A stretch of DNA of 64,000 nt from Wolbachia endosymbiont of Folsomia candida (GTDB lineage Bacteria > Pseudomonadota > Alphaproteobacteria > Rickettsiales > Anaplasmataceae). This document shows, in pieces, positions 27,143 to 36,900 of this stretch. Each line of letters opens with the position of its first letter. The first letter of the stretch is position 1. The notes below the pieces were generated by a model that ran no database searches, was not told the origin of the DNA, and worked only from the letters and a program-made list of their open reading frames with translations. Position numbers and translations under genes: made by a program. The DNA lies in the NCBI RefSeq assembly GCF_001931755.2, contig NZ_CP015510.2:1-64000 (forward strand). Reading direction: 5' to 3'.

Positions 27143-27625
27143 TTAAAACGGTATTTCATCATCAATTAACTCATCTTTTATATCATTGTTGAAATTTTCG
27201 TACTTATTTTTTTGTTCTGGCTCATTTTGTTTGTATTCATTTGGTTTATAATCAGAACTTGTAGCACTACTACGCGAATCCAAGAGAGTAAGAACGCTGC
27301 TAAAGTTTTGCAGTACAACTTCTGTTGTATACCTTTCATTACCATTTTGATCAGTCCATTTTCTAGTTCTAAGAGCACCTTCAATATAAACCTTGCTTCC
27401 TTTACGCGCAAAATCCTTAACAACTCTTACCAACCCTTCACTAAAAATTACAATGTTATGCCACTCTGTTTTTTCAGAACGTGCACCAGTGGATTTGTCA
27501 GTCCAACCTTCGGACGTGGCTATCGAAAAACTTGCCATTTCCTTTCCATTTTGTGTAGTTCTGATTTCAGGATCTTTACCTAAATTACCAACCAATATAA
27601 CTTTATTTACAGTACCACTAGACAT
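27143..27625 (-). CDS. ssb: Single-stranded DNA-binding protein
   Basis: 160 residues from ATG 27625 (MSSGTVNKVILVGNLGKDPEIR). The OB fold runs to about residue 110 (YIEGALRTRKWTDQNGNERYTTEVV). A polar tail rich in Asn, Glu and Lys ends in IDDEIPF, the tip that recruits replication and repair proteins. An in-frame ATG at 27685 would add 20 hydrophobic and basic residues not found in SSBs, so I rejected it. Confidence 0.96.
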   Translation of the reverse strand: MSSGTVNKVILVGNLGKDPEIRTTQNGKEMASFSIATSEGWTDKSTGARSEKTEWHNIVIFSEGLVRVVKDFARKGSKVYIEGALRTRKWTDQNGNERYTTEVVLQNFSSVLTLLDSRSSATSSDYKPNEYKQNEPEQKNKYENFNNDIKDELIDDEIPF

Positions 27626-27692
27626 AATTATTCTATAAATGAACTTCCTTATTATCTTATATGAAAATACTCTTGTCAAACTCAATTAAAAG

Positions 27693-27766
27693 TGCGCTTG
27701 GAGGGATTCGAACCCGCGGCCTTTGCCTCCGGAGGGCAACGCTCTATCCAGCTGAGCTACAAGCGC
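27693..27766 (-). tRNA. tRNA-Arg (CCG)
   Basis: 74 nt cloverleaf on the minus strand. Acceptor stem GCGCTTG/CAAGCGC with discriminator A, D arm GCTC..GAGC, anticodon stem TTGCC/GGCAA around loop CTCCGGA (anticodon CCG), T arm with GGTTCGAATCC. No CCA is encoded. Confidence 0.95.
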
Positions 27767-27911
27767 ATAGTCTACTCAATTAGATAATCATACCCTGTTT
27801 AAGTCAAACTTTTGTTGTATAATGAACATAACCTCGTAAAATTGCCTTTGCTCTCAAATAATTGAATTGACTGAGCATGCATAATCGATATAGAATTAGT
27901 TAGTTCTCGTT

Positions 27912-27983
27912 GACTCTTTCGTCTAGTGGTTAGGACACCACCCTTTCACGGTGGTAACACGGGTTCAAATCCCGTAAGAGTCA
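27912..27983 (+). tRNA. tRNA-Glu (TTC)
   Basis: 72 nt cloverleaf. Acceptor GACTCTT/AAGAGTC with discriminator A, anticodon stem CCACC/GGTGG around loop CTTTCAC (anticodon TTC), T arm CGGGTTCAAATCCCG. The 146-bp palindromic element starts 15 bases downstream. Confidence 0.96.
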
Positions 27984-27998
27984 CTCTATAGGCACATT

Positions 27999-28144
27999 TA
28001 GACTTCTTTCAAAACTCGCTTTGAGAGGAAAGTGTTAGGAGCTCGCGGAGGCGGAAAACCGCAGTGTATTGAACATACATGAGGATTTGAGCGCTGAAGC
28101 AACAACGCAATTTCTCACAGAAGTAGAGTTTCAAAAGCAGTCTA
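27999..28144. repeat. 146-bp inverted-repeat element, copy 1
   Basis: Begins TAGACTTCTTTCAAAACTC and ends GAGTTTCAAAAGCAGTCTA, i.e. imperfect terminal inverted repeats. The core (GTGTATTGAACATACATGAG) is shared with copies at 39144-39289 in ligA and at 48007-48152. The right end touches the lipB stop codon at 28145-28147. Confidence 0.9.
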
Positions 28145-28762
28145 TTAAAATATTTTATAAAACTCTTGCTTCAGCACATCATTAAGTTCTGATACCGAAA
28201 CTTTAACTCCTAGCTCTTCTATTGATGTGATACCATAATCTTGCAATCCACATGGAATTATACCTTTATAGTGAGAAAGATCAGGAGAAACATTAAGCGC
28301 TATACCATGATAAGTGACCCATTTTCTTAAGCGAATACCAAAAGCTGCAATTTTTTTCTCTACCCCGCCATTATTCACCCAAACGCCTATTCTATCTTCC
28401 TTAAACTCTCCAAATATATTAAAATATTTCAAAACATTTATAATCCACTTGCTTAAATTTCTAATATATAGTTTTATATCGCATTTATTTCTTTTTTTAA
28501 GATTTAGCATTAAGTATATAATACATTGACCAGGACCGTGGTATGTATGCTTACCACCTCTGCCAGTTTTATATATAGGAAATAACTTTTCAACAATATC
28601 GTCGTCTGTTGCACTGATTCCAGCTGTATATAAGGAAGGGTGCTCAAGCAGCCATACTAATTCATCTGCTAAACCACTCTGAATCTGCTCAATTTTTTCT
28701 TCCATGAATTTTACAGCATGGTTATAATCAATAAGCTGATTAGATACAAGCCACTCTACCAT
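28145..28762 (-). CDS. lipB: Lipoyl(octanoyl) transferase
   Basis: Moves octanoyl groups from acyl carrier protein to lipoyl domains of 2-oxoacid dehydrogenases. Motifs: GRGGKHTYHGPGQCIIYLML, the lysine in KKIAAFGIRLRKWVTYHGIALN, and the catalytic cysteine in GIIPCGLQDYGITS. 205 residues is normal. The stop codon lies immediately next to a 146-bp palindromic element, so the 3' UTR is repeat-derived. Confidence 0.95.
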   Translation of the reverse strand: MVEWLVSNQLIDYNHAVKFMEEKIEQIQSGLADELVWLLEHPSLYTAGISATDDDIVEKLFPIYKTGRGGKHTYHGPGQCIIYLMLNLKKRNKCDIKLYIRNLSKWIINVLKYFNIFGEFKEDRIGVWVNNGGVEKKIAAFGIRLRKWVTYHGIALNVSPDLSHYKGIIPCGLQDYGITSIEELGVKVSVSELNDVLKQEFYKIF

Positions 28763-28912
28763 ATTTAAAGTCCTTACTCTTTAGTCTATAGAATAAACTT
28801 AAGTACGCGGTACTGTCGAATTTTATATCTGAAGAGTGTGATTAGTTGATACAGCTACCAAGGTAATTGTAGTGAAATAAGAGTGCTTGCTATGGGAATT
28901 ACAGTGCTAAAA

Positions 28913-28936
28913 AGAGGTAGAGCTAGCTCTACCTCT
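28913..28936 (-). terminator. Perfect palindrome at the 3' end of membrane paralogue A
   Basis: AGAGGTAGAGCT followed at once by its complement AGCTCTACCTCT, 12-bp stem, flanked by A-runs that would be T-runs on the minus strand. It lies 16 bases past the stop codon. The equivalent hairpin at 29903 differs by one base pair. Confidence 0.75.
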
Positions 28937-28951
28937 CAAAATTTTAACTTA

Positions 28952-29641
28952 TTAGTTATTAAGTACTGTTTGCTTTACTCGTTCCTCAGCTTTTGGTGTT
29001 GCAACTTTTGAACTTGGAAGAAATGTAATGTTCAGTTCTGTTATATCATTTGTTCCAGTACCTAAGCCTAATTTTGTTAGCCTATCACCTTTACTATCAA
29101 TTAGCTTATTCTCTACTGCCACTGAATTTATCTCTAAGTATACATTATTGCCATAACAAACTAAGGGATAATTTCTACCAGTAATGTACATTCTCTCACC
29201 TTGTGAGTTAATGAAATCTATACGATATTCACCTGCTAGAACCTCACCTTCGTCATCTTTATTTTGATGATTTGTTTTTATATACTCATAATCCTCTTGT
29301 CTTATGCATAGCACTATATTAGAACCATTAGCAAGAAGATTAGAATCAGTAGTAACAATAATCTTTGGACATTTCATCTCAGATATTTTATTGTTTCTGC
29401 TGATACCATATATTATCGCACAGCCTAGTAAAAAAAACGATGCAGCAAGAACAGCTAGTCCAGTCATGATAAAAGGATTAGCTGCTAAAATTGCAAAAGT
29501 TGCAGGTGCAGGAATATTCCAATACGGCATTGAAATTGCCACTAAAGAAACTATAGACGTTGCAAAAGCTAAAGTAGCGATCGATGCAAGTGCAGTGTTT
29601 GTTTTACGGAATTCACCACGATAATTCTTGAAAGTTGACAC
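28952..29641 (-). CDS. Two-helix membrane protein, tandem paralogue A
   Basis: 229 residues from a GTG start (MSTFKNYRGEFRKTN) with GAGGGAG upstream. Two hydrophobic helices lie at about residues 18-40 and 50-76, followed by RNNKISEMKCPKIIV and a soluble domain of about 130 residues. The neighbour at 29942 shares MSTYxNxRGEYRxTN, the helices and the K(I/Q)SEMKxPKI block, so they are paralogues. Unknown family. The topology, with a short N-terminus and the larger soluble C-terminal part, is a prediction only. Confidence 0.78.
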   Translation of the reverse strand: MSTFKNYRGEFRKTNTALASIATLAFATSIVSLVAISMPYWNIPAPATFAILAANPFIMTGLAVLAASFFLLGCAIIYGISRNNKISEMKCPKIIVTTDSNLLANGSNIVLCIRQEDYEYIKTNHQNKDDEGEVLAGEYRIDFINSQGERMYITGRNYPLVCYGNNVYLEINSVAVENKLIDSKGDRLTKLGLGTGTNDITELNITFLPSSKVATPKAEERVKQTVLNN

Positions 29642-29809
29642 AACTTACTCCCTCTAAATAAAATATTAATATACCTAAATATATATAAAAAAATACTGTA
29701 ATCAAGGAATTTTTAATACCGTCACTTTGGGTATAGATAATTAAGAAAGGTCTCCCATGTCAAATTTTATGGCAATCAAAGTATATTAAATTAAAAGATG
29801 GGGACAAGA

Positions 29810-29881
29810 ATGGCAAAATCATGCAATGAAGATTTGTGTGAGTGTGTTTTAAAAGTGGTGGACGAGAAACAACAACCATGA
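29810..29881 (+). pseudogene. Possible N-terminal fragment of an IS630-type transposase
   Basis: A 23-residue frame MAKSCNEDLCECVLKVVDEK resembles the start of IS630-family transposases (M.K.YSEDLRERV...V..G). It ends in a stop straight away and no more of the gene is present. The rest of the gap 29642-29941 shows only the hairpin at 29903. The match is short, so confidence is low. Confidence 0.3.
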
Positions 29882-29902
29882 AGGCTGTGAGGAGAGCTAA
29901 AA

Positions 29903-29926
29903 AGAGGTAAAGCTAGCTTTACCTCT
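29903..29926 (-). terminator. Perfect palindrome at the 3' end of membrane paralogue B
   Basis: AGAGGTAAAGCT plus its complement AGCTTTACCTCT, the same structure and position relative to the gene as at 28913. A duplicated intrinsic terminator is the simplest reading. Confidence 0.75.
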
Positions 29927-29941
29927 AAAAGTTTTAACTTA

Positions 29942-30589
29942 TTACTTAGTAGGTGCTGATTCCTTTGCTTGTTCCTCAGCTTTTGGTTTTTCAACTTTTA
30001 GCGCTTCAACTTTTGGACTTGGAAGTATGTCAATTGGAAGTTCAGAGCTTCCATCCTTAAAACCTAGTGTTTTTCGCAATTGTTCTCCAGTTATTGCATT
30101 ACCATCACTACCTTTTACATCTATCTTTATCATCATACTATCACCCAACTTGTTGGCACTATCATACTTGCCAGCAACGTATACTCCCTTGCTTTTTGAA
30201 GTAGTAAGATCTATGCGAAATTCACTATTGTCATCAGAATTTTTTAGATTTTCTTCGATGAATTTATAATCTTCTCTTGTTACTACAAGTACATCATGAC
30301 TTTTACAAACAACAATCTTCGGACCTTTCATTTCAGATATTTGATTGTTTTTTCTGATACTATAGATTGCTAAAAGAGCTACTGCAGCAAGCGAAATAGC
30401 TAAAATTCCTAAAGCTACCAAAGTAGCTGGTAAAGTTAGACCAATGCTGAGCAATAGTGCTGGTTTCATGAATATAGCTATTCCAGCTCCAATTGCTGCT
30501 AACGTAGATAAAGTACTTATAGTAGCACCAAATGTAAGTCCGATGTTTGTTCCGCGGTACTCACCACGATGATTTACGTAAGTTGACAT
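29942..30589 (-). CDS. Two-helix membrane protein, tandem paralogue B
   Basis: 215 residues, ATG start with AAGGAG upstream. Helices at about residues 20-45 and 48-75, then RKNNQISEMKGPKIVV and a soluble domain, ending in a Lys/Glu/Pro-rich tail (EALKVEKPKAEEQAKES). Upstream of both paralogues lies a conserved stretch, TTGATTACAGTATTTTTTT on the minus strand, which may contain their promoter. Function unknown. Confidence 0.78.
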   Translation of the reverse strand: MSTYVNHRGEYRGTNIGLTFGATISTLSTLAAIGAGIAIFMKPALLLSIGLTLPATLVALGILAISLAAVALLAIYSIRKNNQISEMKGPKIVVCKSHDVLVVTREDYKFIEENLKNSDDNSEFRIDLTTSKSKGVYVAGKYDSANKLGDSMMIKIDVKGSDGNAITGEQLRKTLGFKDGSSELPIDILPSPKVEALKVEKPKAEEQAKESAPTK

Positions 30590-30834
30590 AACTTATCTCC
30601 TTATAATAAAATATTAATATACTGAGAGTATATACAAAAAAATACTGTAATCAAGAAATTTTTAATATATTGTTTTAGATATTATACTATATTCACTCTT
30701 TTCATAAGATTATTTTTCAAACATTATAAAATTAGCGCCACAGTTTCAGAATTCGTTTTAGTGTTTTCTATTTATATTTATAGTATTTAAAATCTATGGT
30801 AGACTTAAAAATTTATTAAATTATAATATAACAC

Positions 30835-31098
30835 ATGATAAAAGACGAGAAATCGAAAACAATTTTTGAAGTAGAGGGAGCAGTAACTGCTTTACTGCCG
30901 GCAGCGGAATTTAGAGTAAAATTGGATAATGAGCATGAGATTATCTGTCACGTATCTGGTAAAGTAAGAAGGAGTAAAATACGCATCATTATAGGAGATA
31001 GGGTGTTAGTTGAGATGAGTATATATGATAGGAATGCAAAAAAAGGTCGAATAATTAGAAGGCTTAAAGGCACAAGTGAAAGAACGATATCTAAATAA
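30835..31098 (+). CDS. infA: Translation initiation factor IF-1
   Basis: S1-like OB-fold protein that binds the ribosomal A site during initiation. The core FEVEGAVTALLPAAEFRVKL, HVSGKVRRSKIRIIIGDRV and KGRIIRR is clear. 87 residues is longer than the usual 72, with a polar C-terminal tail (LKGTSERTISK). The end overlaps the start of maf by 23 bp. Confidence 0.94.
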   Translation: MIKDEKSKTIFEVEGAVTALLPAAEFRVKLDNEHEIICHVSGKVRRSKIRIIIGDRVLVEMSIYDRNAKKGRIIRRLKGTSERTISK

Positions 31099-31684
31099 TC
31101 TCATCCTTGCTTCATCATCTGAAAGGCGAATAGCTTTATTAAAACAAATTAATATTAAACCTGGCTTAATTTTGCCAGCAGATATAGATGAAACTCCTTT
31201 AAAAAAGGAACTTCCAAAGGATTACTCAATTCGCATCGCAAAAAGTAAAGCTGAAAAAGTGCAAAGCTTAAATCCTGATTATTTTGTGCTTGGTGTTGAT
31301 ACTGTTGTTGCTTGTGGCAGACGAATATTGCCTAAGGCTGAAAATATTGAGCAAGCGGAAAAATGTATTCGTTTACTATCGGGCAGAAGGCACAGGGTTT
31401 ACACTAGTATTTGCTTATCAACTACTGGTGGAGCTAAGCAGCATCTTAGGACTGTAGTTACAATAGTAAAATTTAAATGTTTAAGTGAGCAAGAAATTCA
31501 ATATTATTTGACGTCAAAAGAATGGGAGAATAAAGCCGGAGGATGTAATATACAAGGCCTTGCTGGAATGTTTGTATTATTTCTACGTGGTTCCTACTCT
31601 TCCGTTATAGGTTTGCCACTACACGAGACTTATTGTTTGCTAAATAATTATTTTAATCTCAATTCACAGCAGGCTGAACTATAA
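31076..31684 (+). CDS. maf: Maf-family nucleotide pyrophosphatase
   Basis: Maf proteins hydrolyse non-canonical or surplus nucleoside triphosphates such as dTTP/UTP. Motifs: LILASSSERRIALLKQ at the N-terminus, SKAEKVQSLNPDYFVLGVDTVV, and GGCNIQGLAGMF, with the Ser-Arg-Lys and Asp positions kept. It starts with GTG 31076 inside infA (23-bp overlap), which suggests translational coupling. 202 residues, normal length. Confidence 0.92.
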   Translation: MKERYLNNLILASSSERRIALLKQINIKPGLILPADIDETPLKKELPKDYSIRIAKSKAEKVQSLNPDYFVLGVDTVVACGRRILPKAENIEQAEKCIRLLSGRRHRVYTSICLSTTGGAKQHLRTVVTIVKFKCLSEQEIQYYLTSKEWENKAGGCNIQGLAGMFVLFLRGSYSSVIGLPLHETYCLLNNYFNLNSQQAEL

Positions 31685-31766
31685 AAATTGTTGAGTAGAA
31701 AAACATAAAGTGTTTTGCTACTAATCCAGAATTTTTGTTATTATTGGTAAGCAGTTTGATACATAT

Positions 31767-33830
31767 ATGAATACCAACAAACAATTAGACATGCTGGCTT
31801 TCTTAAGTAGAAATTTGGAGAATATACCTAAGTTTCACTCTGCAATATTAACTAAACTTTGTGGTGGTATTAGAGTAAAAGACCTTTTATTTTACAAGCC
31901 ACTTAGCTATGTGGATAGAAGGAAGTCGTCATCTAATGCCCAAGTTGGAGAATTTGCAAGCTTTATTGCAAAAGTTCATGAGCATCAGCCACCCACTTTA
32001 AAAGGCAGGCCATATAAGATCATTGTCGAAAGTGAAGGTCAATATGTATTCATAGTTTTTTTTAGTTATTCAGTTAAATATTTACACAAATTATTTCCAA
32101 TTGGAGCTTCTGTGCTTATCAGTGGTAAGCTTGAAAATTTTGCCGAATATTTGCAAATTACTCATCCAGATTATGTGTCACTTAACATCAGCCAAATCCA
32201 AGAAATTGCATGTATAGAGCCTGTGTATCAATTAAGTCGTGGTATTACTAACAAGAGCATTAGAAAAATAATAAATTCTAATCTGAAAGAACTGCCTGAT
32301 TTGCCAGAGTGGATAGATGATGCATTGATTGGGCAGAAAAGATGGTTAAGTTGGAAAGAAAGTATCATAAGGTTGCATAAACCCAGCTCACTCACTGAAG
32401 CAGAAGCGTGTAGAAAAAGGCTTGCTTATGATCAATTGCTTGCATATCAGCTAGCACTGAGATTTGCACGGAAAGACAAACTAAAGGAGAGAGGAAGGGA
32501 ATTTATAATATCAAACAAATATAAAGAGCAAATTTTAAATGAACTATCATTTCAATTAACTAATGATCAAATTCGTGCAATAGATGAAATTTCAGAGAAG
32601 CAGAAATCAAAGTATCGTATGATAAATTTACTCCAAGGCGATGTTGGAAGTGGTAAAACTGTGGTTGCACTTTTTGCAATGATAAATGTAGTCGAAAATA
32701 ATCTGCAGGCTGCTCTTATGGCACCGACTACTATTCTTGCAGAACAGCATTACAACTGGATAGAAGAAACTTTGTCTGCTACTCACATAAAAGTTGCTTT
32801 GCTTACTGGGAAAACTGCGCGCAAGGAAAAAAAGATGATTATGAACGAGCTTGCGTGTGGTATTATAGATATAGTAATTGGCACTCACGCACTTTTTCAA
32901 GATAAAGTTATATTTAAGGATTTAGGACTTGCAGTAATAGACGAACAACAACGATTTGGGGTAATGCAGAGAAATCGTTTGGTAGAAAAAGGAGAAAATG
33001 CCGATATACTTTTTGTCACCGCAACTCCAATTCCAAGGACTCTGCAGCAAGCCATATATGGCGATGTTGAGTGCTCGATTTTGAAAGAAAAGCCAAAATC
33101 CAGATTGCCAATAAAAACCGTAACTATCAATATCAAAAAAGTAGCAGACGTTATTGAAAAACTGAAAGGTGCAATAAATAGAGGTGAAAAAGCATATTGG
33201 ATTTGTCCGTACATAGAGGAAAACGAGGATATTAATATTGCTGCAGCAGAGATGCGCTTTAAGGAGTTACAAAAAACTTTTTCTGATAAAGTTGGCATAA
33301 TACACGGAAGATTAACTCAAGATCAGAAAGATCAGGTTATGTTTTCTTTTAAAAGAAATGAATTTTCACTGCTGGTTGCAACAACTGTTATAGAAGTTGG
33401 TATAGACATACCAGATGCAACTATTATGATTATAGAAAATGCAGAGCAATTTGGGTTATCGCAATTACATCAACTAAGAGGCAGAGTAGGACGAGGAAGT
33501 AAGCCATCTTTTTGCGTGCTATTACACGATGCTTTAAGTAAAAATTCGCATTCAAAGCTAAAGATTATGTGCGAGTCACAAGATGGATTTTACATTGCTG
33601 AAAAGGATATGATGCTGAGAGGTAGTGGAGATATTTTAGGGACGAGACAATCAGGGTGTATGGAATTCAAATTCGCCGATTTATATAAAGACAGAGAGCT
33701 GCTGAGTCTTGCATATAATAATGTAAAAGATATGATGACTGAGAATAAATCTTTTAGGCTACTGCTTGATATATTTGAATATAAAAGTATAGAAAAAATA
33801 GATAACGTAATAAAATTTCTTACGTTTTAA
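31767..33830 (+). CDS. recG: ATP-dependent DNA helicase RecG
   Basis: Branch-migration helicase that reverses stalled forks. The wedge/OB domain covers about residues 1-240. Helicase motifs follow: I LQGDVGSGKTVVALFA, Ia APTTILAEQH, II as VIDEQQRFGV (DEQQ instead of the usual DEQH), III FVTATPIPRT, V ATTVIEVGIDIPDAT and VI QLHQLRGRVGRG. 687 residues is normal. It converges with the 1507-residue ankyrin gene. Confidence 0.96.
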   Translation: MNTNKQLDMLAFLSRNLENIPKFHSAILTKLCGGIRVKDLLFYKPLSYVDRRKSSSNAQVGEFASFIAKVHEHQPPTLKGRPYKIIVESEGQYVFIVFFSYSVKYLHKLFPIGASVLISGKLENFAEYLQITHPDYVSLNISQIQEIACIEPVYQLSRGITNKSIRKIINSNLKELPDLPEWIDDALIGQKRWLSWKESIIRLHKPSSLTEAEACRKRLAYDQLLAYQLALRFARKDKLKERGREFIISNKYKEQILNELSFQLTNDQIRAIDEISEKQKSKYRMINLLQGDVGSGKTVVALFAMINVVENNLQAALMAPTTILAEQHYNWIEETLSATHIKVALLTGKTARKEKKMIMNELACGIIDIVIGTHALFQDKVIFKDLGLAVIDEQQRFGVMQRNRLVEKGENADILFVTATPIPRTLQQAIYGDVECSILKEKPKSRLPIKTVTINIKKVADVIEKLKGAINRGEKAYWICPYIEENEDINIAAAEMRFKELQKTFSDKVGIIHGRLTQDQKDQVMFSFKRNEFSLLVATTVIEVGIDIPDATIMIIENAEQFGLSQLHQLRGRVGRGSKPSFCVLLHDALSKNSHSKLKIMCESQDGFYIAEKDMMLRGSGDILGTRQSGCMEFKFADLYKDRELLSLAYNNVKDMMTENKSFRLLLDIFEYKSIEKIDNVIKFLTF

Positions 33831-33860
33831 GTAAAGCAGCGAAAACAAAGAGAAGCTCAG

Positions 33861-33915
33861 AATAGACCTTATATCTTGTCAAAAGCATCTGATGTTTTAA
33901 GATGCAAGGTCTATT
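33861..33915. terminator. Two-level hairpin between recG and the large ankyrin gene
   Basis: AATAGACCTT (33861-33870) pairs with AAGGTCTATT (33906-33915), and inside it GCATCT (33885-33890) pairs with AGATGC (33900-33905). The outer arm is followed by TT and, on the other strand, preceded by A-rich sequence. It can serve both convergent genes. Confidence 0.6.
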
Positions 33916-33923
33916 TTACCTTA

Positions 33924-36900
33924 TCATGCCCTACTTTTGCCTTGATCTGTAGCTATCTTTGAAAGCTGCACACCACTTACTAAAGAATTCACCAAAGAAT
34001 GCGCTGTTATATCGCTGGAGTCTAAATTTTTTACTATTTCACTTGCTTTGTCCATAACATTTTCAGATAGATTAATTATTTCAGAAGCTTGAAGTTTGCT
34101 AGAACAAGATCTTTCAAAATATCCTTGCTTAATAGCATCACAAATAGGCATCCTTCCAAGCTGGTACTTCCCCCATACTTTTTTCTTTTCTTCATCACTT
34201 AATTCATCGAGTTTCTTTCTATCATTATCACTTACTTCTACAATTACTCTATCTTTATTCTGCAGATCATTATATAACGTGACCTCTAATCCCATAAGTG
34301 TTAATATAACACACCCGTTGCCTGAAAAATTAGCGTAGTTTTTTATGCCATTATTTACTTCGATCTCTATTTCATTTTCACCAATTTTTACTATACCACC
34401 ACCAGACTCTCCTAAGCTTTCTGCTCCATTTATAACTTTAGTAACATCAATTATACTATCTTCTGAATACTCCAGATAGAAAGTAGTGTGGTCTATGTTT
34501 AGCTTATTTAATTTACCTTGGCTTATTGCGCTTCCAATAACTCTCTGAAACTCATTAATACGCTTAGAAAATTCTTTGGTAGCTTTTTGCAAATTAACTT
34601 CATGATCTGCAAAAATTTCTGATTTCTTTAACTCGTAATTTATTTTGTTATAACTTTCACCAGAAACTGCTCCTTTCGACACTAATTTGCAAACAATGCC
34701 GCTTGCAATTTTTGGATCTAGCTTTAACTGACTTGCTTTAAATAGCACTACATTTGCAAATGTATCTTTATTACCTTGAGCACAATTTATTCTGACTCCA
34801 GCTTTCAAAGCTTCATCAACAATTTTATATAGCTCAAGCATATTCTGAGCTTTGGATACTAGATATAAAAATTTATTTAGCTTTAATTCTTCACGCTTTA
34901 TTAGCTTAGTTTGTTCAAGATGGCTTCTTTCTTCTACACGTACTTTTTGTGTAGAAACGTCTGAAAATCTAGTGTTAGGTGCTTTCTGCTTAATATTGGT
35001 TATAGGCTCTTCATCACTTTTTGTGTCAGCACTTTTAGCTTTATCACTTTCACTATATTCAAAATTGGTATTATCTGGATTAATTTGCAAGTTTATACCT
35101 TTTTGTGGTGCATCATTCCAGACCACAGCACCACTCGCTTCTGGAATAATATCACCTGGCTCACCCCATTCAAATTTTTCAATACCAAATGTTACAGCCC
35201 TGTCCGTTTCAGTTTTTAAGGTGGCTTCAGCCCATACAGAATCATCTAGTTGTTTTGTTGTTGTTCTCTCTTGATATTTTAACTCATTATGATCAGCTTG
35301 AAGATCCCAGACATTCATCCAATGATCAACACTAGTCATTCCATTTAATTTATTATAAGCAGTGTCAATACAAAGATCAGGAACTTCTTTTATATGCGAA
35401 CCTATTTCATGGTAAAAATTTTCATTAAATGCATGAGAGCTCCTTTCTTCGCTCATTTGAGATGTTGGTTCTTCACCACCTTTGCTATTTTCTATAGCTC
35501 TATCAAGTATCTTGGTAATCTCTTCTTTTTCATTACCACTAAAAATTTCTATAAAATTTTTACACCATAAAAGATCGTTGGTAGAAAGGTCAATCAACCT
35601 TTCAAACATTTTATAGACCTCTATTTTTTCATGTTCTTCATAGTCTTTGTTAATGATCCTTGCAGCAACTATATGTAAAAGAGGTGCTCCTATGCTGTTT
35701 GTAACATTTACTTTTGCTTTTTTTAACGCTAATTCATGTTCAGCATCTGTCCTGAAACTACATGCAGCTAGAGCTCTAGGTGTTGCATCTGCATATTCAG
35801 CATCATTCTTCACTTCAGTTACAACACTACTATATCCATCACTTTCTGTGACGATAACAACATGATTTTCTAAAATTTCAGTCTCTGCTTTTGTGAAATT
35901 ACCGCACCGAACATTATAATCCGCTCCGTTTTTAATCAAAAATTCCATTTGGCTCGAACTTCCATATTTAGCAGCAATATGAATTGCTGCTACACCATGT
36001 TTATTTTTTGCATTAACATCCACGCCACTTCTTACGAGAAAATCTAAAATTTCTTCACTACAACCCCATTTTACTGCATGGTGTAATAGAGTGTTTCCTT
36101 CGTTGTCACAAACACTCAGTTGTTCATGAGTTTTTTCAACTGCTGATTTGATAATTTCTGATAATTCACCTTTTACAGCATTATAAGATTTCTTATTTTG
36201 TTTTATAACATCTGGAATTATAGCTTCTATCTGTGCGTCTATATCGATATTCATGGTATGGTGAAGAAGGATGGGATCCAATATCTTATCCTTAATAGAA
36301 CTTGATATAGAATACCAAAGTAAGTTTGAAAAGGATTTCATATGGGAAGGTGCATTTAGCGCATCTTCAAATTTTTCTTGTGTTATTTCTGAATTAGTTA
36401 TAGAAGAAATAAGCAATTTTAATATCTTAGGATCTTTACTTTTAACAGCATAGTGAAATGGTGTATAGCCATTTTTATCTGTAATAGCCACTGCTGCTCC
36501 TTCTTTAAGTAGTGTCTCTATTACAGCACACTTTCCGCTTTCAACCGCAAAAAACAAAGGAGTATTCCCGTTGTGATTTCTGGTATTTACATATTCTTTT
36601 GCTTTAGCTGCACGCTTCAGTTCAAGATTGCATATTTCGCGATGAAGTCGGTCGTAAGCTTCATCATCTATGGTTTGAAATAACTCTTGCACCTTTTCAT
36701 CGATAAGCTCGGTATGATCTTTTACATGATAGTTAATAAAAGAACTAATCATGGCAATAATGTTTTCACTATTATCATCATTAAACTCGCGTTTTTCATC
36801 TTTGTTATCAGCGCCATAAAACTTGTGATTATTATAAATAATATAATGTAAAGGATTATTACCTTCATCATCTATAGCGCTAACGCTTGCCCCTTGCTTA

